Origin: an uncultured Saprospiraceae bacterium | GTDB lineage: Bacteria; Bacteroidota; Bacteroidia; Chitinophagales; Saprospiraceae | NCBI GenBank assembly: GCA_937941095.1 | Contig: CALDYJ010000005.1 | Coordinates: forward strand, 1 to 64,000 | DNA length: 64,000 bases | Reading direction: 5' to 3' | Part shown: positions 1 to 8,254 of the stretch, piece by piece | How positions within the stretch are numbered: the stretch's first letter is position 1 | Layout: each line of letters starts with the position of its first letter | Translations under genes and position numbers: made by a program | Notes under the pieces: model-generated | Seen by the model: the letters and a program-made list of their open reading frames with translations, nothing else | Told to the model about the DNA's origin: nothing | Databases searched by the model: none

Positions 1-1509
1 GATGTATTAGAGTATGCTTTTGATAATTGTACAAATGATTCTCTAGTAGCAGCAACAGTATTGATAAGAAAATTAGGAGATACTGGCGCACCACAGACAA
101 GCGTAGAAGTATGTTGTGAGGATGTACCAAACGGACAAGTACTGGTAGAAGTATGGGTAGAAGATGAAGCAGGAAACAGTGACTATTGTGAAACGTATAT
201 TTTACCACAAGACAACTTAGGAAATTGCCCAGATTCGGGCACTGGTTCGTCAGCATTATTAACGGGTGAGATCTTGAGAGAAACAGACATGAGTCCAGTA
301 GAGGATGTAATAGTAGATGTAAATGGATCGACGACGATGACGAATGCATCGAATGGCTATAGTTTTAATTTACCAATTGGCATTAATTATACTGTAGCAC
401 CAGAGAAAGATGATGATCCTCTAAATGGTGTGACAACTTATGACCTTGTGTTGATGAGTCAACACATCCTGGGAGTGAATCCATTCAATGACAATTACAA
501 GATGATTGCGGCAGATGTAAATGGCAATGGAGACATCTCCACCTTTGACATGGTTCAATTGAGACAGTTGATACTTTATGTGATCACTGACTTCCCAACG
601 AACACATCATGGAGATTTGTAGACATGGATTACAGCTTCCCATTAGATCCAGTAACGGGATTAGTAAACCCTTGGGCTGCTACTTTCCCAGAAGTTATCA
701 ACGTACCTGCTTTACCAACAGCGGGAGAATCATTGGTAGATTTCATTGCGGTGAAGACAGGAGATGTAAACAACTCAGCGATTCCGAATCAATTATTGGG
801 AGCAGAGGATAGAAACTTTGAAACGACCCTTGTACTTGATGTTGATGATGTAGACATGAGAGAAGGCCAAAGGTATACAGTTGACTTTATAGCAAATAAC
901 TTTACAAACATAGCAGGCTATCAATTTACTTTAAACTTTGATCGTTCGGCTTTAGGATTTGAAGGAATAGAAGCTGGTGCGCTAAACATTGGAGATAAGA
1001 ACTTCGGTACAACCTTATTAGATGAAGGTATCCTAACTACTTCTTACAATGAAGTTGAAGCAGTAACTGTGGCAAACGGTGAGGTATTATTCTCATTAAC
1101 ATTCACAGCTAATAGCAACACTTTATTAAGTGAAGTAATCAATGTATCGAGCAGATATACTGTAGCTGAAGCTTACGATAATGAAGGAACATCTTTAGAT
1201 ATTGCATTCGGATTCAACACAACAAATGGAACTGTAATAGCAGGAGGAGCGTTTGAATTGTTGCAAAACAAGCCAAACCCATTCAATGAATCTACACTTA
1301 TTGGATTCAATCTTCCAGAAGCTACAACAGCGACACTAAGAGTGTTTGATGTATCAGGGAAGACACTTAAAGTAATCGAAGGCGATTTCGCGAGAGGTTA
1401 TAATGAGGTTTCAATTGAGAGAAATCAACTACAGGCAACAGGAGTTCTTTATTACCAATTAGATACTGATACTGATTCAGCATCTAAGAAAATGATTCTT
1501 ATTGATTAG
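1..1509 (+). CDS. T9SS type A cargo protein with dockerin-like and cohesin-like domains (5' end outside window)
   Basis: The frame is open from base 1, so this is the C-terminal 502 residues of a larger protein; the TTG at 61 is internal, not a start. In order I see the end of a HYR-like unit (EDEAGNSDYC), a carboxypeptidase-regulatory-like segment (about 265-400), a type I dockerin-like pair (DVNGNGDISTFDMVQLRQLI, about 430-580), a cohesin-like beta domain (about 830-1240) and a type A sorting domain starting near NKPNPFNE and ending KKMILID. Known of the family: such tails direct export through the type IX secretion system and are cleaved at the outer membrane. The protein is therefore probably surface-bound or secreted. 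Its specific role cannot be told from the tail. A strong terminator follows directly, so this is the last gene of its transcript. Confidence 0.85.
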   Translation, partial: DVLEYAFDNCTNDSLVAATVLIRKLGDTGAPQTSVEVCCEDVPNGQVLVEVWVEDEAGNSDYCETYILPQDNLGNCPDSGTGSSALLTGEILRETDMSPVEDVIVDVNGSTTMTNASNGYSFNLPIGINYTVAPEKDDDPLNGVTTYDLVLMSQHILGVNPFNDNYKMIAADVNGNGDISTFDMVQLRQLILYVITDFPTNTSWRFVDMDYSFPLDPVTGLVNPWAATFPEVINVPALPTAGESLVDFIAVKTGDVNNSAIPNQLLGAEDRNFETTLVLDVDDVDMREGQRYTVDFIANNFTNIAGYQFTLNFDRSALGFEGIEAGALNIGDKNFGTTLLDEGILTTSYNEVEAVTVANGEVLFSLTFTANSNTLLSEVINVSSRYTVAEAYDNEGTSLDIAFGFNTTNGTVIAGGAFELLQNKPNPFNESTLIGFNLPEATTATLRVFDVSGKTLKVIEGDFARGYNEVSIERNQLQATGVLYYQLDTDTDSASKKMILID

Positions 1510-1531
1510 GTCGTAATTTAGAAAAATAAAG

Positions 1532-1563
1532 AAGCCCTGAAAAGAATTTTTCAGGGCTTTTTT
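1532..1563 (+). terminator. Rho-independent terminator after the T9SS cargo gene
   Basis: A perfect 12-bp stem (AAGCCCTGAAAA at 1532-1543, complement at 1548-1559) with a 4-nt loop is followed by a T run to 1563. It begins 22 nt after the stop codon of the upstream gene. Confidence 0.9.
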
Positions 1564-1810
1564 ATTAAGCCTTTTTCAATAGAAAAAAAATTGGACCTTA
1601 ATATGTTCTTGTTACATTTCCTTCAAAAAGTTCTACTTTTCTTTGTCATATACCAGTGAATGGTAGAATTTTAAAAATAGAAATATATGCTTATATATTA
1701 CTTGTTAAAATGATGTAACACATCAAAAGTGAAGCAAATATTAACAAAATTATTTATCACCAAAAATAATGGTTTTACCACTATACAAAAGAACATGCTC
1801 CTTGTGTTAA

Positions 1811-1850
1811 GAGAAAAATGTACACTTAATGGAGAAAAATGTACATTAAT
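1811..1850 (+). promoter_or_regulatory. Tandem 21-bp-spaced direct repeat, possible regulator site
   Basis: GAGAAAAATGTACACTTAAT (1811-1830) is followed by GAGAAAAATGTACATTAAT (1832-1850). The copies differ by one base and one indel and start 21 bp apart, about two helical turns. This suits a dimeric DNA-binding protein sitting on one face of the helix. It lies 131 nt upstream of the hybrid two-component regulator, so autoregulation by that protein's AraC-type domain is possible. That is inference. Confidence 0.4.
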
Positions 1851-1980
1851 ACATATGAAGAAATGAATACCCCAAGGAAAATAGGTGAAAAATTTATTAT
1901 TAATTATTTTGCATTTTTAAATTAAATTAAAGCTCCTTTCTAGAAGCCAATACGTTCAACTCACCATTAGAAAAAAACTT

Positions 1981-4900
1981 TTGAAAACATCCAAATACAT
2001 TTTTGCGTTTGTATACCTTTTTCTATCGATATGCACAGAGGCTCATGAGACGATTGTAGAATCTATAACTGTCTCTGATGGACTTACTCAAGGTTACGTT
2101 CCATCAATACTCCAAGATGCAAGAGGCTTTGTATGGTTTGCAACAAAAGATGGTTTGGATCGCTACGACGGCCAACATTTCAAACATTATAAAAACAATG
2201 TTAGAGATGCTAATTCTTTGGTAGACAATAAACTTTACAGCCTAGAAGAAGATGCTTTAGGCCGAATTTGGATAGCTTCTGAAAATAAAGGAATAGAATG
2301 CTTTGATCCTGAAACAGAAATATTTCATCATCTTGGTTTTGCCTTTAGTGACGAAAGTCAAAGTTCTTTAACATTTCCAAAAATTTTCAAAACAAACAAT
2401 GGGAAATTGTGGATAACAACTTTTAATACACTTACTGAAGTCATAGGATATAATCAAAAAGACTTAACAAAAGTAAGCTACAAGAAATTTGTCCGAGGAA
2501 AGAATATGCCTCTTTTTGAAAAATTAACTTATCCAAACATCTCTCCAACAGGGGAGGTGATTATTTCAATGTCTGATTCTATTTTAAATTATTTAGACCA
2601 AAATCATCAAAAATGGAAAGAATACCCTTTGATAAAGAATACTAATCTAAATAAAGAAGTATTCTTATTTATCAATGTGAATAAAGATGATAAACTTTGG
2701 TTATACGCTGATGGTAATTTGCAAGCTTACAAAAACCAAAAACTAATTCATAGTTACACCTTTCCATTAAAATTTGATCATAAGTTTTATAAGAATAGAA
2801 ACTTTATTCATCAAGACAAAAAAGGAAACATTAGATTGTTATTCAAAGGTCAACTTTTTAAAATCGCAAAAGAAGATCTAGCTAAAGATAAGATTGAGCC
2901 GCAACTTATAATGCACGATGAAGGTTGCGAATTCATGTATGCAGACAGAAATAATCAATTGTGGTTTGGAACGAATGGCTATGGTGTAAGAAAATTAAAG
3001 ATAAATCAAGCAGAATTTGAACATTGGATTCCTGGTTTTTCTCCGATGAGCATCGATCCCCTAGACAACAATACCTTTTTATTAAATAGCATAAAAGTCA
3101 TTAACGATAAAGGAGAATTTCTAGCAAAAAGACACGATGGAAGATCTATTCAAAATAAAAATGCTTCTTTCGAACTAGATGATACACATCAGTATAGAAA
3201 ATTGATTTATAAAAGAAAAGAAAAAGAAAGAATCATTGATATACCTTATTTAGAAGAAGCTATTCCTTTCCTCGACCAAAGAGAAAATTATTGGATTGCC
3301 TTTGGAGACAGCAAACTCGGCGTCCTTTGGTCCGACAGGGATAGTTTGGAGTATGTTAGTTTTAAATCGATCTGGGAAGATGCAAGTCCTTGCTATGTTA
3401 ATACAATTTATGAAAGCAAAAATGGAACCCTTTGGCTGTCATCCAACAAAGGGTTAATACAATTAAACGTAGATAGAAAAACAAGAAGAATATCTTTCAA
3501 AAAATGGACAAGCCAAAAGGAAGGGACGCTCAACAGTAAAACTGTACTTTGTGCTCATGATGATCCCACTAATCCAGAGCGTTACTTATGGGTAGGCACA
3601 AAAGGTGGAGGTCTCAACAAAATGGATAAGCAAAGTGGAAATTGTACCTATTTTACCACTAATGAAGGTCTTCCCAATGATGTTGTTTATGGTATTTTAT
3701 ATGATGACCTTGATTATCTATGGCTGAGTACAAACCTCGGACTATCCCAATTTAATTTAGAGAACAAGCACTTTAGAAATTTTTCAGCAAAAGAACATGG
3801 ACTTCAAGAGGAAGAATTTAATACTTCGTCTTACATTAAATTAAGAGATGGTAGATTGGCTTTTGGAGGAATAAATGGCATTTCTGTTTTTAGGCCTCAA
3901 GATTTTTTACCTGATTCTTCTTTTGCCAATACCGTGTTTACAAGTTTGAGTATAAACAACAAACTAACATACTTCGGAGATGAAAGAAACATCTTACAAA
4001 AACCAATTGATAAAACAAATAAGATAGTGCTGAATCATGACCAAAATTTTATTTCTATAAGTTTTGCGAGTTTAAACAGTAATAACTTCACAAATAATAG
4101 TTTTTATTATAAGCTAAAAGGGCTTGACAAAGATTGGGTCTTCTCAGGGAATAAGAAAGAAGTAAGTTACCCCAACCTAAGGCCTGGCAATTACACCTTT
4201 TTATTAGCAGGTCTGAATCAAGAAGGGAATAAAAATCCTAATCCAAGTAAATTGAACATCAAAATAAGGCACCCATGGTGGGCAACTTGGTTAGCTTACT
4301 TTGTCTATGCATCTATTTTTGGAAGTTTGATTTTTTCATTCTTTAATTTTCGACTAAAACGTTTAGCAATCCAGCAAGAGTTGAAGTATAAAGAAAAACA
4401 AACGCAAGAACTTAAGGCCTTAGATGAAATGAAAACGAGATTTTTCTCCAACATAACTCATGAATTTAGAACTCCCTTGACCTTGCTGATTGAACCAGCT
4501 CGACAACTTTTAAAAAAGGAAGATAAATCGGTTCAACAACAATCTGCAGTCATCTATAATAATGCAAACCGCCTCTTATTATTAGTGAACCAACTTTTAG
4601 ATATAGCAAAGTCGGAAGATAAAATGATGCGTATAAATAAGTATCATGGGGATGTTTTGATCGTGTTAAAAGAAATATTTGCTTACTTCAAACCTGTAGC
4701 TGAAAGTAAAAATCAAAAGCTAATTTGGGATTGTAATTTATCTAAGCTAGAAGTAGATTTCGATAAACAGATATTAGAAAAGATTATTTACAACTTGTTA
4801 TCGAATGCACAAAAATTTACACCTCAAAGAGGTATTATAAGGTTGAAAATAATAGTTGATGACCTTAAATCTTGGCAGATGATAGTTGAAGATTCTGGAA

Positions 4901-5991
4901 TAGGCATGAAAGAAAGTGAGCTTCCTAAAATTTATGATCGATTTTATCAAACAGATGGATCTAGTACAAGAGAGGGTGAGGGGACAGGAATAGGATTATC
5001 ACTGGTAAAAGAATTAGTAGATTTAGTAGAAGGAGAAATTAAAGTCAGGAGTGAAATTGGTAAAGGAAGTACTTTTACAATTAAATTTCCAAGTGTTTTT
5101 GAACAAGAAGCTTTACAGCTCGGTTCAAATGATTCTTCTTCAAATTTAGTAAAAGACGTCTTAGCTCCAGTGTTTGTTGAACCAAAGACTGTCGATATTA
5201 TTTCCCAAAAAGATGCTAATATAAAAATTCTTATAGTCGAGGATAATGCTGATATGTCTTCTTACATCCAACAAATTTTGATCAACGAAAATTTTCACGT
5301 ATTAGAAGCAGGTGATGGGAAACAAGGATTTGAAATGGCAAAAAAGCATACCCCTGATGTCATAATTTCTGATGTAATGATGCCAAAAATGGACGGTTTT
5401 GAAATGCTGAAAGCCATTAGAAAAGAGGTCACAACTTCTCACATCCCTTTTATTATTTTAACAGCTAAAGTACGGTTAGAAAGCAAAATAGAAGGCTATC
5501 GAAAAGGTGCAGATGCTTATCTTCCTAAACCTTTCAATACTGAGGAATTACTAGTTCGACTGAATCAGCTTTTGGAAATGAGAAAATTAATCCAAATGAA
5601 ATTTCAAAATGATATGGGAAATCCATTGATCAATGAGGAAAATTCTGTAAATGATCTTGAAATCTCAGAAATAGATCTTGTTTGGATTAAAAGTTTGGAA
5701 GAAACAATTAAGGAAAAAATCACTTCAGAAAATTTCAATATGGACGTCTTAGCTGAAGCAGTTTTAATGAGCAGAACTCAGTTTTTTGCAAAAGTCAAAG
5801 CACTCACAGGTTTAACTCCAGCCGTTCTTGTGAAAAACATCCGCTTAGATCTAGCTTGTCAAATGATTTTAAAAGAACCCAAAAGATCTTTTGCTTCCAT
5901 TGCACATGAACTAGGAAAAACTGATGTTAAGTATTTTAAGAAACTATTTAAAGATCGTTTTGGCAAAAATCCTAATGAGTTTTCTAATTGA
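1981..5991 (+). CDS. Hybrid two-component system protein (sensor kinase, receiver and AraC-type regulator in one chain)
   Basis: This 1336-residue protein has the full architecture of Bacteroidota one-chain hybrid two-component systems. A signal peptide (about 1-21) is followed by two-component propeller repeats (for example WFATKDGLDRYDG), a Y_Y_Y-like Ig domain (about 670-760) and a membrane segment near 770-792. The histidine kinase has its H-box HEFRTP at H827, N-box near N942, DSGIGM near 971 and GEGTGIGLSL near 1000. The receiver domain has phospho-acceptor D1131 in ISDVMMPKMDGF, and the AraC helix-turn-helix occupies about 1235-1336. The sensor lies in the periplasm, and many relatives sense glycans and control neighbouring uptake genes. 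No polysaccharide-utilisation genes are adjacent here. The start is a TTG; the signal peptide begins directly there and no in-frame ATG precedes it. The ligand and targets are unknown; the monooxygenase gene downstream is a candidate target. Confidence 0.92.
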   Translation: MKTSKYIFAFVYLFLSICTEAHETIVESITVSDGLTQGYVPSILQDARGFVWFATKDGLDRYDGQHFKHYKNNVRDANSLVDNKLYSLEEDALGRIWIASENKGIECFDPETEIFHHLGFAFSDESQSSLTFPKIFKTNNGKLWITTFNTLTEVIGYNQKDLTKVSYKKFVRGKNMPLFEKLTYPNISPTGEVIISMSDSILNYLDQNHQKWKEYPLIKNTNLNKEVFLFINVNKDDKLWLYADGNLQAYKNQKLIHSYTFPLKFDHKFYKNRNFIHQDKKGNIRLLFKGQLFKIAKEDLAKDKIEPQLIMHDEGCEFMYADRNNQLWFGTNGYGVRKLKINQAEFEHWIPGFSPMSIDPLDNNTFLLNSIKVINDKGEFLAKRHDGRSIQNKNASFELDDTHQYRKLIYKRKEKERIIDIPYLEEAIPFLDQRENYWIAFGDSKLGVLWSDRDSLEYVSFKSIWEDASPCYVNTIYESKNGTLWLSSNKGLIQLNVDRKTRRISFKKWTSQKEGTLNSKTVLCAHDDPTNPERYLWVGTKGGGLNKMDKQSGNCTYFTTNEGLPNDVVYGILYDDLDYLWLSTNLGLSQFNLENKHFRNFSAKEHGLQEEEFNTSSYIKLRDGRLAFGGINGISVFRPQDFLPDSSFANTVFTSLSINNKLTYFGDERNILQKPIDKTNKIVLNHDQNFISISFASLNSNNFTNNSFYYKLKGLDKDWVFSGNKKEVSYPNLRPGNYTFLLAGLNQEGNKNPNPSKLNIKIRHPWWATWLAYFVYASIFGSLIFSFFNFRLKRLAIQQELKYKEKQTQELKALDEMKTRFFSNITHEFRTPLTLLIEPARQLLKKEDKSVQQQSAVIYNNANRLLLLVNQLLDIAKSEDKMMRINKYHGDVLIVLKEIFAYFKPVAESKNQKLIWDCNLSKLEVDFDKQILEKIIYNLLSNAQKFTPQRGIIRLKIIVDDLKSWQMIVEDSGIGMKESELPKIYDRFYQTDGSSTREGEGTGIGLSLVKELVDLVEGEIKVRSEIGKGSTFTIKFPSVFEQEALQLGSNDSSSNLVKDVLAPVFVEPKTVDIISQKDANIKILIVEDNADMSSYIQQILINENFHVLEAGDGKQGFEMAKKHTPDVIISDVMMPKMDGFEMLKAIRKEVTTSHIPFIILTAKVRLESKIEGYRKGADAYLPKPFNTEELLVRLNQLLEMRKLIQMKFQNDMGNPLINEENSVNDLEISEIDLVWIKSLEETIKEKITSENFNMDVLAEAVLMSRTQFFAKVKALTGLTPAVLVKNIRLDLACQMILKEPKRSFASIAHELGKTDVKYFKKLFKDRFGKNPNEFSN

Positions 5992-6396
5992 CTTTAAATG
6001 ACAAATTTCTTCTTTTGATTCGTAAATAAGACTGTCTAATATCCAAATACGTATAAAATTCTCCTCTTTATGAACAAAATTATCCGATGGGTAGAACCTG
6101 TTTCTGTAATTTTAGGCAGAGTTAATTAAATATGTTTTATTAAAATTGGGCACCCTTTTTCACGATTGAGACACTGTCAAAGCAAAGTACCTAACAAAAA
6201 CTAGCTTTAGCTGAACAAATATTGTTCGGCTTTTTTTATGTTTTCCGAAAACATCAAATTCCTCCTTTCTTTTTCTATCTCCAAGCAACCATTCTTGCAA
6301 ATTTGGTACATTATTATATATAAATAAATGTTAAGCTTATTGCTTAGAAGCAACCATTTATATTTTATAATGTATTTTAAAGCAAAAGATGTCAAA
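5992..6396. other. Intergenic region of 405 nt after the hybrid regulator
   Basis: The region is AT-rich and carries one terminator-like hairpin at 6209-6237, more than 200 nt after the stop codon. The distance leaves room for a long 3' UTR or a small RNA, but I see no specific RNA signature. A 19-codon ATG reading frame at 6070-6129 is too short to call. No clear promoter for the next gene was recognised. Confidence 0.5.
6209..6237 (+). terminator. Rho-independent terminator
   Basis: AGCTGAACAA (6209-6218) pairs with TTGTTCGGCT (6222-6231) with one G-T wobble and a 3-nt loop, followed by a run of seven T. Confidence 0.7.
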
Positions 6397-8037
6397 ATGA
6401 AAAGAAATTTACTATTGATTTTGTTGGTGTATGGTGGATTTAGCTTAAGTGCTCAAAGCCTTGCTGATGAAGTTTACGTCATACTTCAATCAAATTGTAC
6501 AACCTCTGGCTGTCATAACAGTACAGATGCCGCTGCAAATTTAGATCTTCAAGGTTCTGGAGCAAACGCTAGCCTTCAAGTATACAATAACTTGGTTAAT
6601 GTGTCTCCATCAAATGAGTTTGCAAGAAACAAAGGTTATGATTTAGTTCATCCGGGAAGACCTGATAAATCATTTTTATTTAGAAAGATCAACCAGGGTT
6701 TAGAAGCTATGATTGATCTTGATGCCGAAGAAAAAAAGGATATGCCCATCAATGCAGATCCACTAAGTGACATAGAAAAAGAAAAAATCAGACAATGGAT
6801 TCTTTATGGTGCTCAATTAAACGGAACTCCAACGGTAAACGGTGTGACAGTATCTTCCATCGTTGAAGATTATTATACCAATGGAGGAGGAGAGGCATTT
6901 CCTGATGGCCCACCTCCGGCACCAGCGGCAAGCGAAGGCTTCCAAATTAAAATGGGTCCATTTTTCTTGCCTCCTAAAGGCGAAGTAGAATATTTTCAAA
7001 AATATGATTTAGACCTTCCAGAAAAAGTAGAAGTAAACAGAATAGACATGACCATGTCAAACTATTCTCACCACCTAATTTTATATGATTTCAACCCAGG
7101 TGGTAGTTCAGTTATTAGCCCAGGGTACAGACTAGAGCCTGATCATTCGGATATTGGTTTAGTAACAGCAATCCAACAGCCAGAAGATTTAAGACTTCCT
7201 GAAGGAACTGCTTTCAAATGGGAGGAAAGCATTGTATTGGATTTAAATTCTCATTACATAAATTACGATGCAGCTTCGCCATATAAAAGCGAATCATATA
7301 TAAATATATATACACAAGAAGATGGGACTGCTGCCCAAGAAATGAAAACAGAATTGCTCGCTAATTTTAATATTTGGATTCCAAATGATGGCGATATGCG
7401 TACTTTCAGGCAAAACGTCAATTTTAATTTGGGAGACATTTATCTCTGGGGCTTGATGGGACACACTCATAAATATGGAAGAGGATACAAAGTGTATGAA
7501 AGAATAAACGGTCAAGAAGGGGATTTAATTTATGACGCTTCTTGCGCCCAAGGAGAACCAGGATGCGTGTCACCTTCTTTTGATTATCAGCACATACCTT
7601 TTAAAAGATACGATTCCTTTAGACCATTGAAAATGAATTTCTCTAATGGCATTATACATGAAGCAAGCTATGTTAATGATGGACCGCTCTCGGTAGGATT
7701 CGGAGCCACTTCAGATGAAGAAATGATGGTGCTTGTTTTAATGTATGTCGATGACTTAGATGGAGTAACAGTATCTAATGATCAAGTGAGACACCCGGTT
7801 AAAGGAGTTAAGTTTTATCCAAATCCTATGAGTGACTTCGGGATGATTAGTTTACCGAAAAATTTTAACGCTAATAGTTTAAGCATCTATGATTTGACAG
7901 GAAAAGAAGTCAGAAGAACAAAGGTTTCTGGAGAATACATTGAGATCGAAAGATCAAACCTCCAAAAAGGAATGTACGTTTATCGTTTAGAAGATGCCGA
8001 AGGTCAATTTGCTACTGGAAAAATTGTGATAGAATAA
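6397..8037 (+). CDS. Secreted cytochrome c / copper type II monooxygenase-like protein with T9SS tail
   Basis: The 546-residue protein starts at the ATG at 6397, where a clean signal peptide begins (MKRNLLLILLVYGGFSLSAQ); upstream in-frame ATGs would put extra residues before it. An N-terminal cytochrome c-like domain (about 21-145) has a C-x4-CH heme motif (C34, C39, H40). The middle resembles copper type II ascorbate-dependent monooxygenases (PHM/DBH class). The ligand pattern is complete: H225-H226 and H286 match the first copper site, and H356-T-H358 with M443 in SDEEMMVLVLMY match the second. Spacings are close to those I recall for peptidylglycine monooxygenase. A type A T9SS sorting domain (about 470-546) ends the chain, so it acts outside the cell or on its surface. 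The heme domain could feed electrons to copper; the substrate is unknown. Confidence 0.8.
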   Translation: MKRNLLLILLVYGGFSLSAQSLADEVYVILQSNCTTSGCHNSTDAAANLDLQGSGANASLQVYNNLVNVSPSNEFARNKGYDLVHPGRPDKSFLFRKINQGLEAMIDLDAEEKKDMPINADPLSDIEKEKIRQWILYGAQLNGTPTVNGVTVSSIVEDYYTNGGGEAFPDGPPPAPAASEGFQIKMGPFFLPPKGEVEYFQKYDLDLPEKVEVNRIDMTMSNYSHHLILYDFNPGGSSVISPGYRLEPDHSDIGLVTAIQQPEDLRLPEGTAFKWEESIVLDLNSHYINYDAASPYKSESYINIYTQEDGTAAQEMKTELLANFNIWIPNDGDMRTFRQNVNFNLGDIYLWGLMGHTHKYGRGYKVYERINGQEGDLIYDASCAQGEPGCVSPSFDYQHIPFKRYDSFRPLKMNFSNGIIHEASYVNDGPLSVGFGATSDEEMMVLVLMYVDDLDGVTVSNDQVRHPVKGVKFYPNPMSDFGMISLPKNFNANSLSIYDLTGKEVRRTKVSGEYIEIERSNLQKGMYVYRLEDAEGQFATGKIVIE

Positions 8038-8104
8038 TTTATCGTTTTTCCTCTAAAGTCATCATATGTTTTGACTACATTTAGAGACTAAGGATGAAAT
8101 AAAA

Positions 8105-8146
8105 AACACCCCGAATTTGATGCTTCAAATTTGGGGTGTTTTTTTT
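8105..8146 (+). terminator. Strong hairpin terminator, probably bidirectional
   Basis: AACACCCCGAATTTGA (8105-8120) pairs with 8125-8140 (one G-T wobble, loop TGCT), followed by a T run and preceded by an A run. It sits between convergent genes and could stop transcripts from both sides. Confidence 0.9.
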
Positions 8147-8254
8147 ATTGTGGGTCAGATTTCGATACCAGCTTTATAGCTCGAAAGACAAAAGATAATT
8201 AACCGTGGACTTTCGATGTTTTATTTAGAAGGGTATAGTTTTTATAAGCCTGCT

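Larger units (their letters stand above)
1510..1980. other. Intergenic region of 471 nt before the hybrid two-component gene
   Basis: It holds the terminator at 1532-1563 and a tandem direct repeat at 1811-1850. The rest is very AT-rich. I see no convincing small ORF, RNA gene or TAnnTTTG promoter; the nearest match is TTATTTTG near 1905, which lacks the A at position 2. Confidence 0.6.

Noticed and set aside
6070-6129. 19-codon ORF reading MNKIIRWVEPVSVILGRVN
   Set aside because: Too short, with no context or recognisable signal; frames of this length are common by chance.
6207-6395. Minus-strand 62-codon frame
   Set aside because: It runs through a terminator hairpin and the upstream region of the monooxygenase gene and has no coding character.
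8181-8216. TCGAAAG...CTTTCGA inverted repeat near the end of the molybdoenzyme gene
   Set aside because: Only 7 bp with a 22-nt loop and no T run; the neighbouring hairpin at 8105-8146 explains termination.
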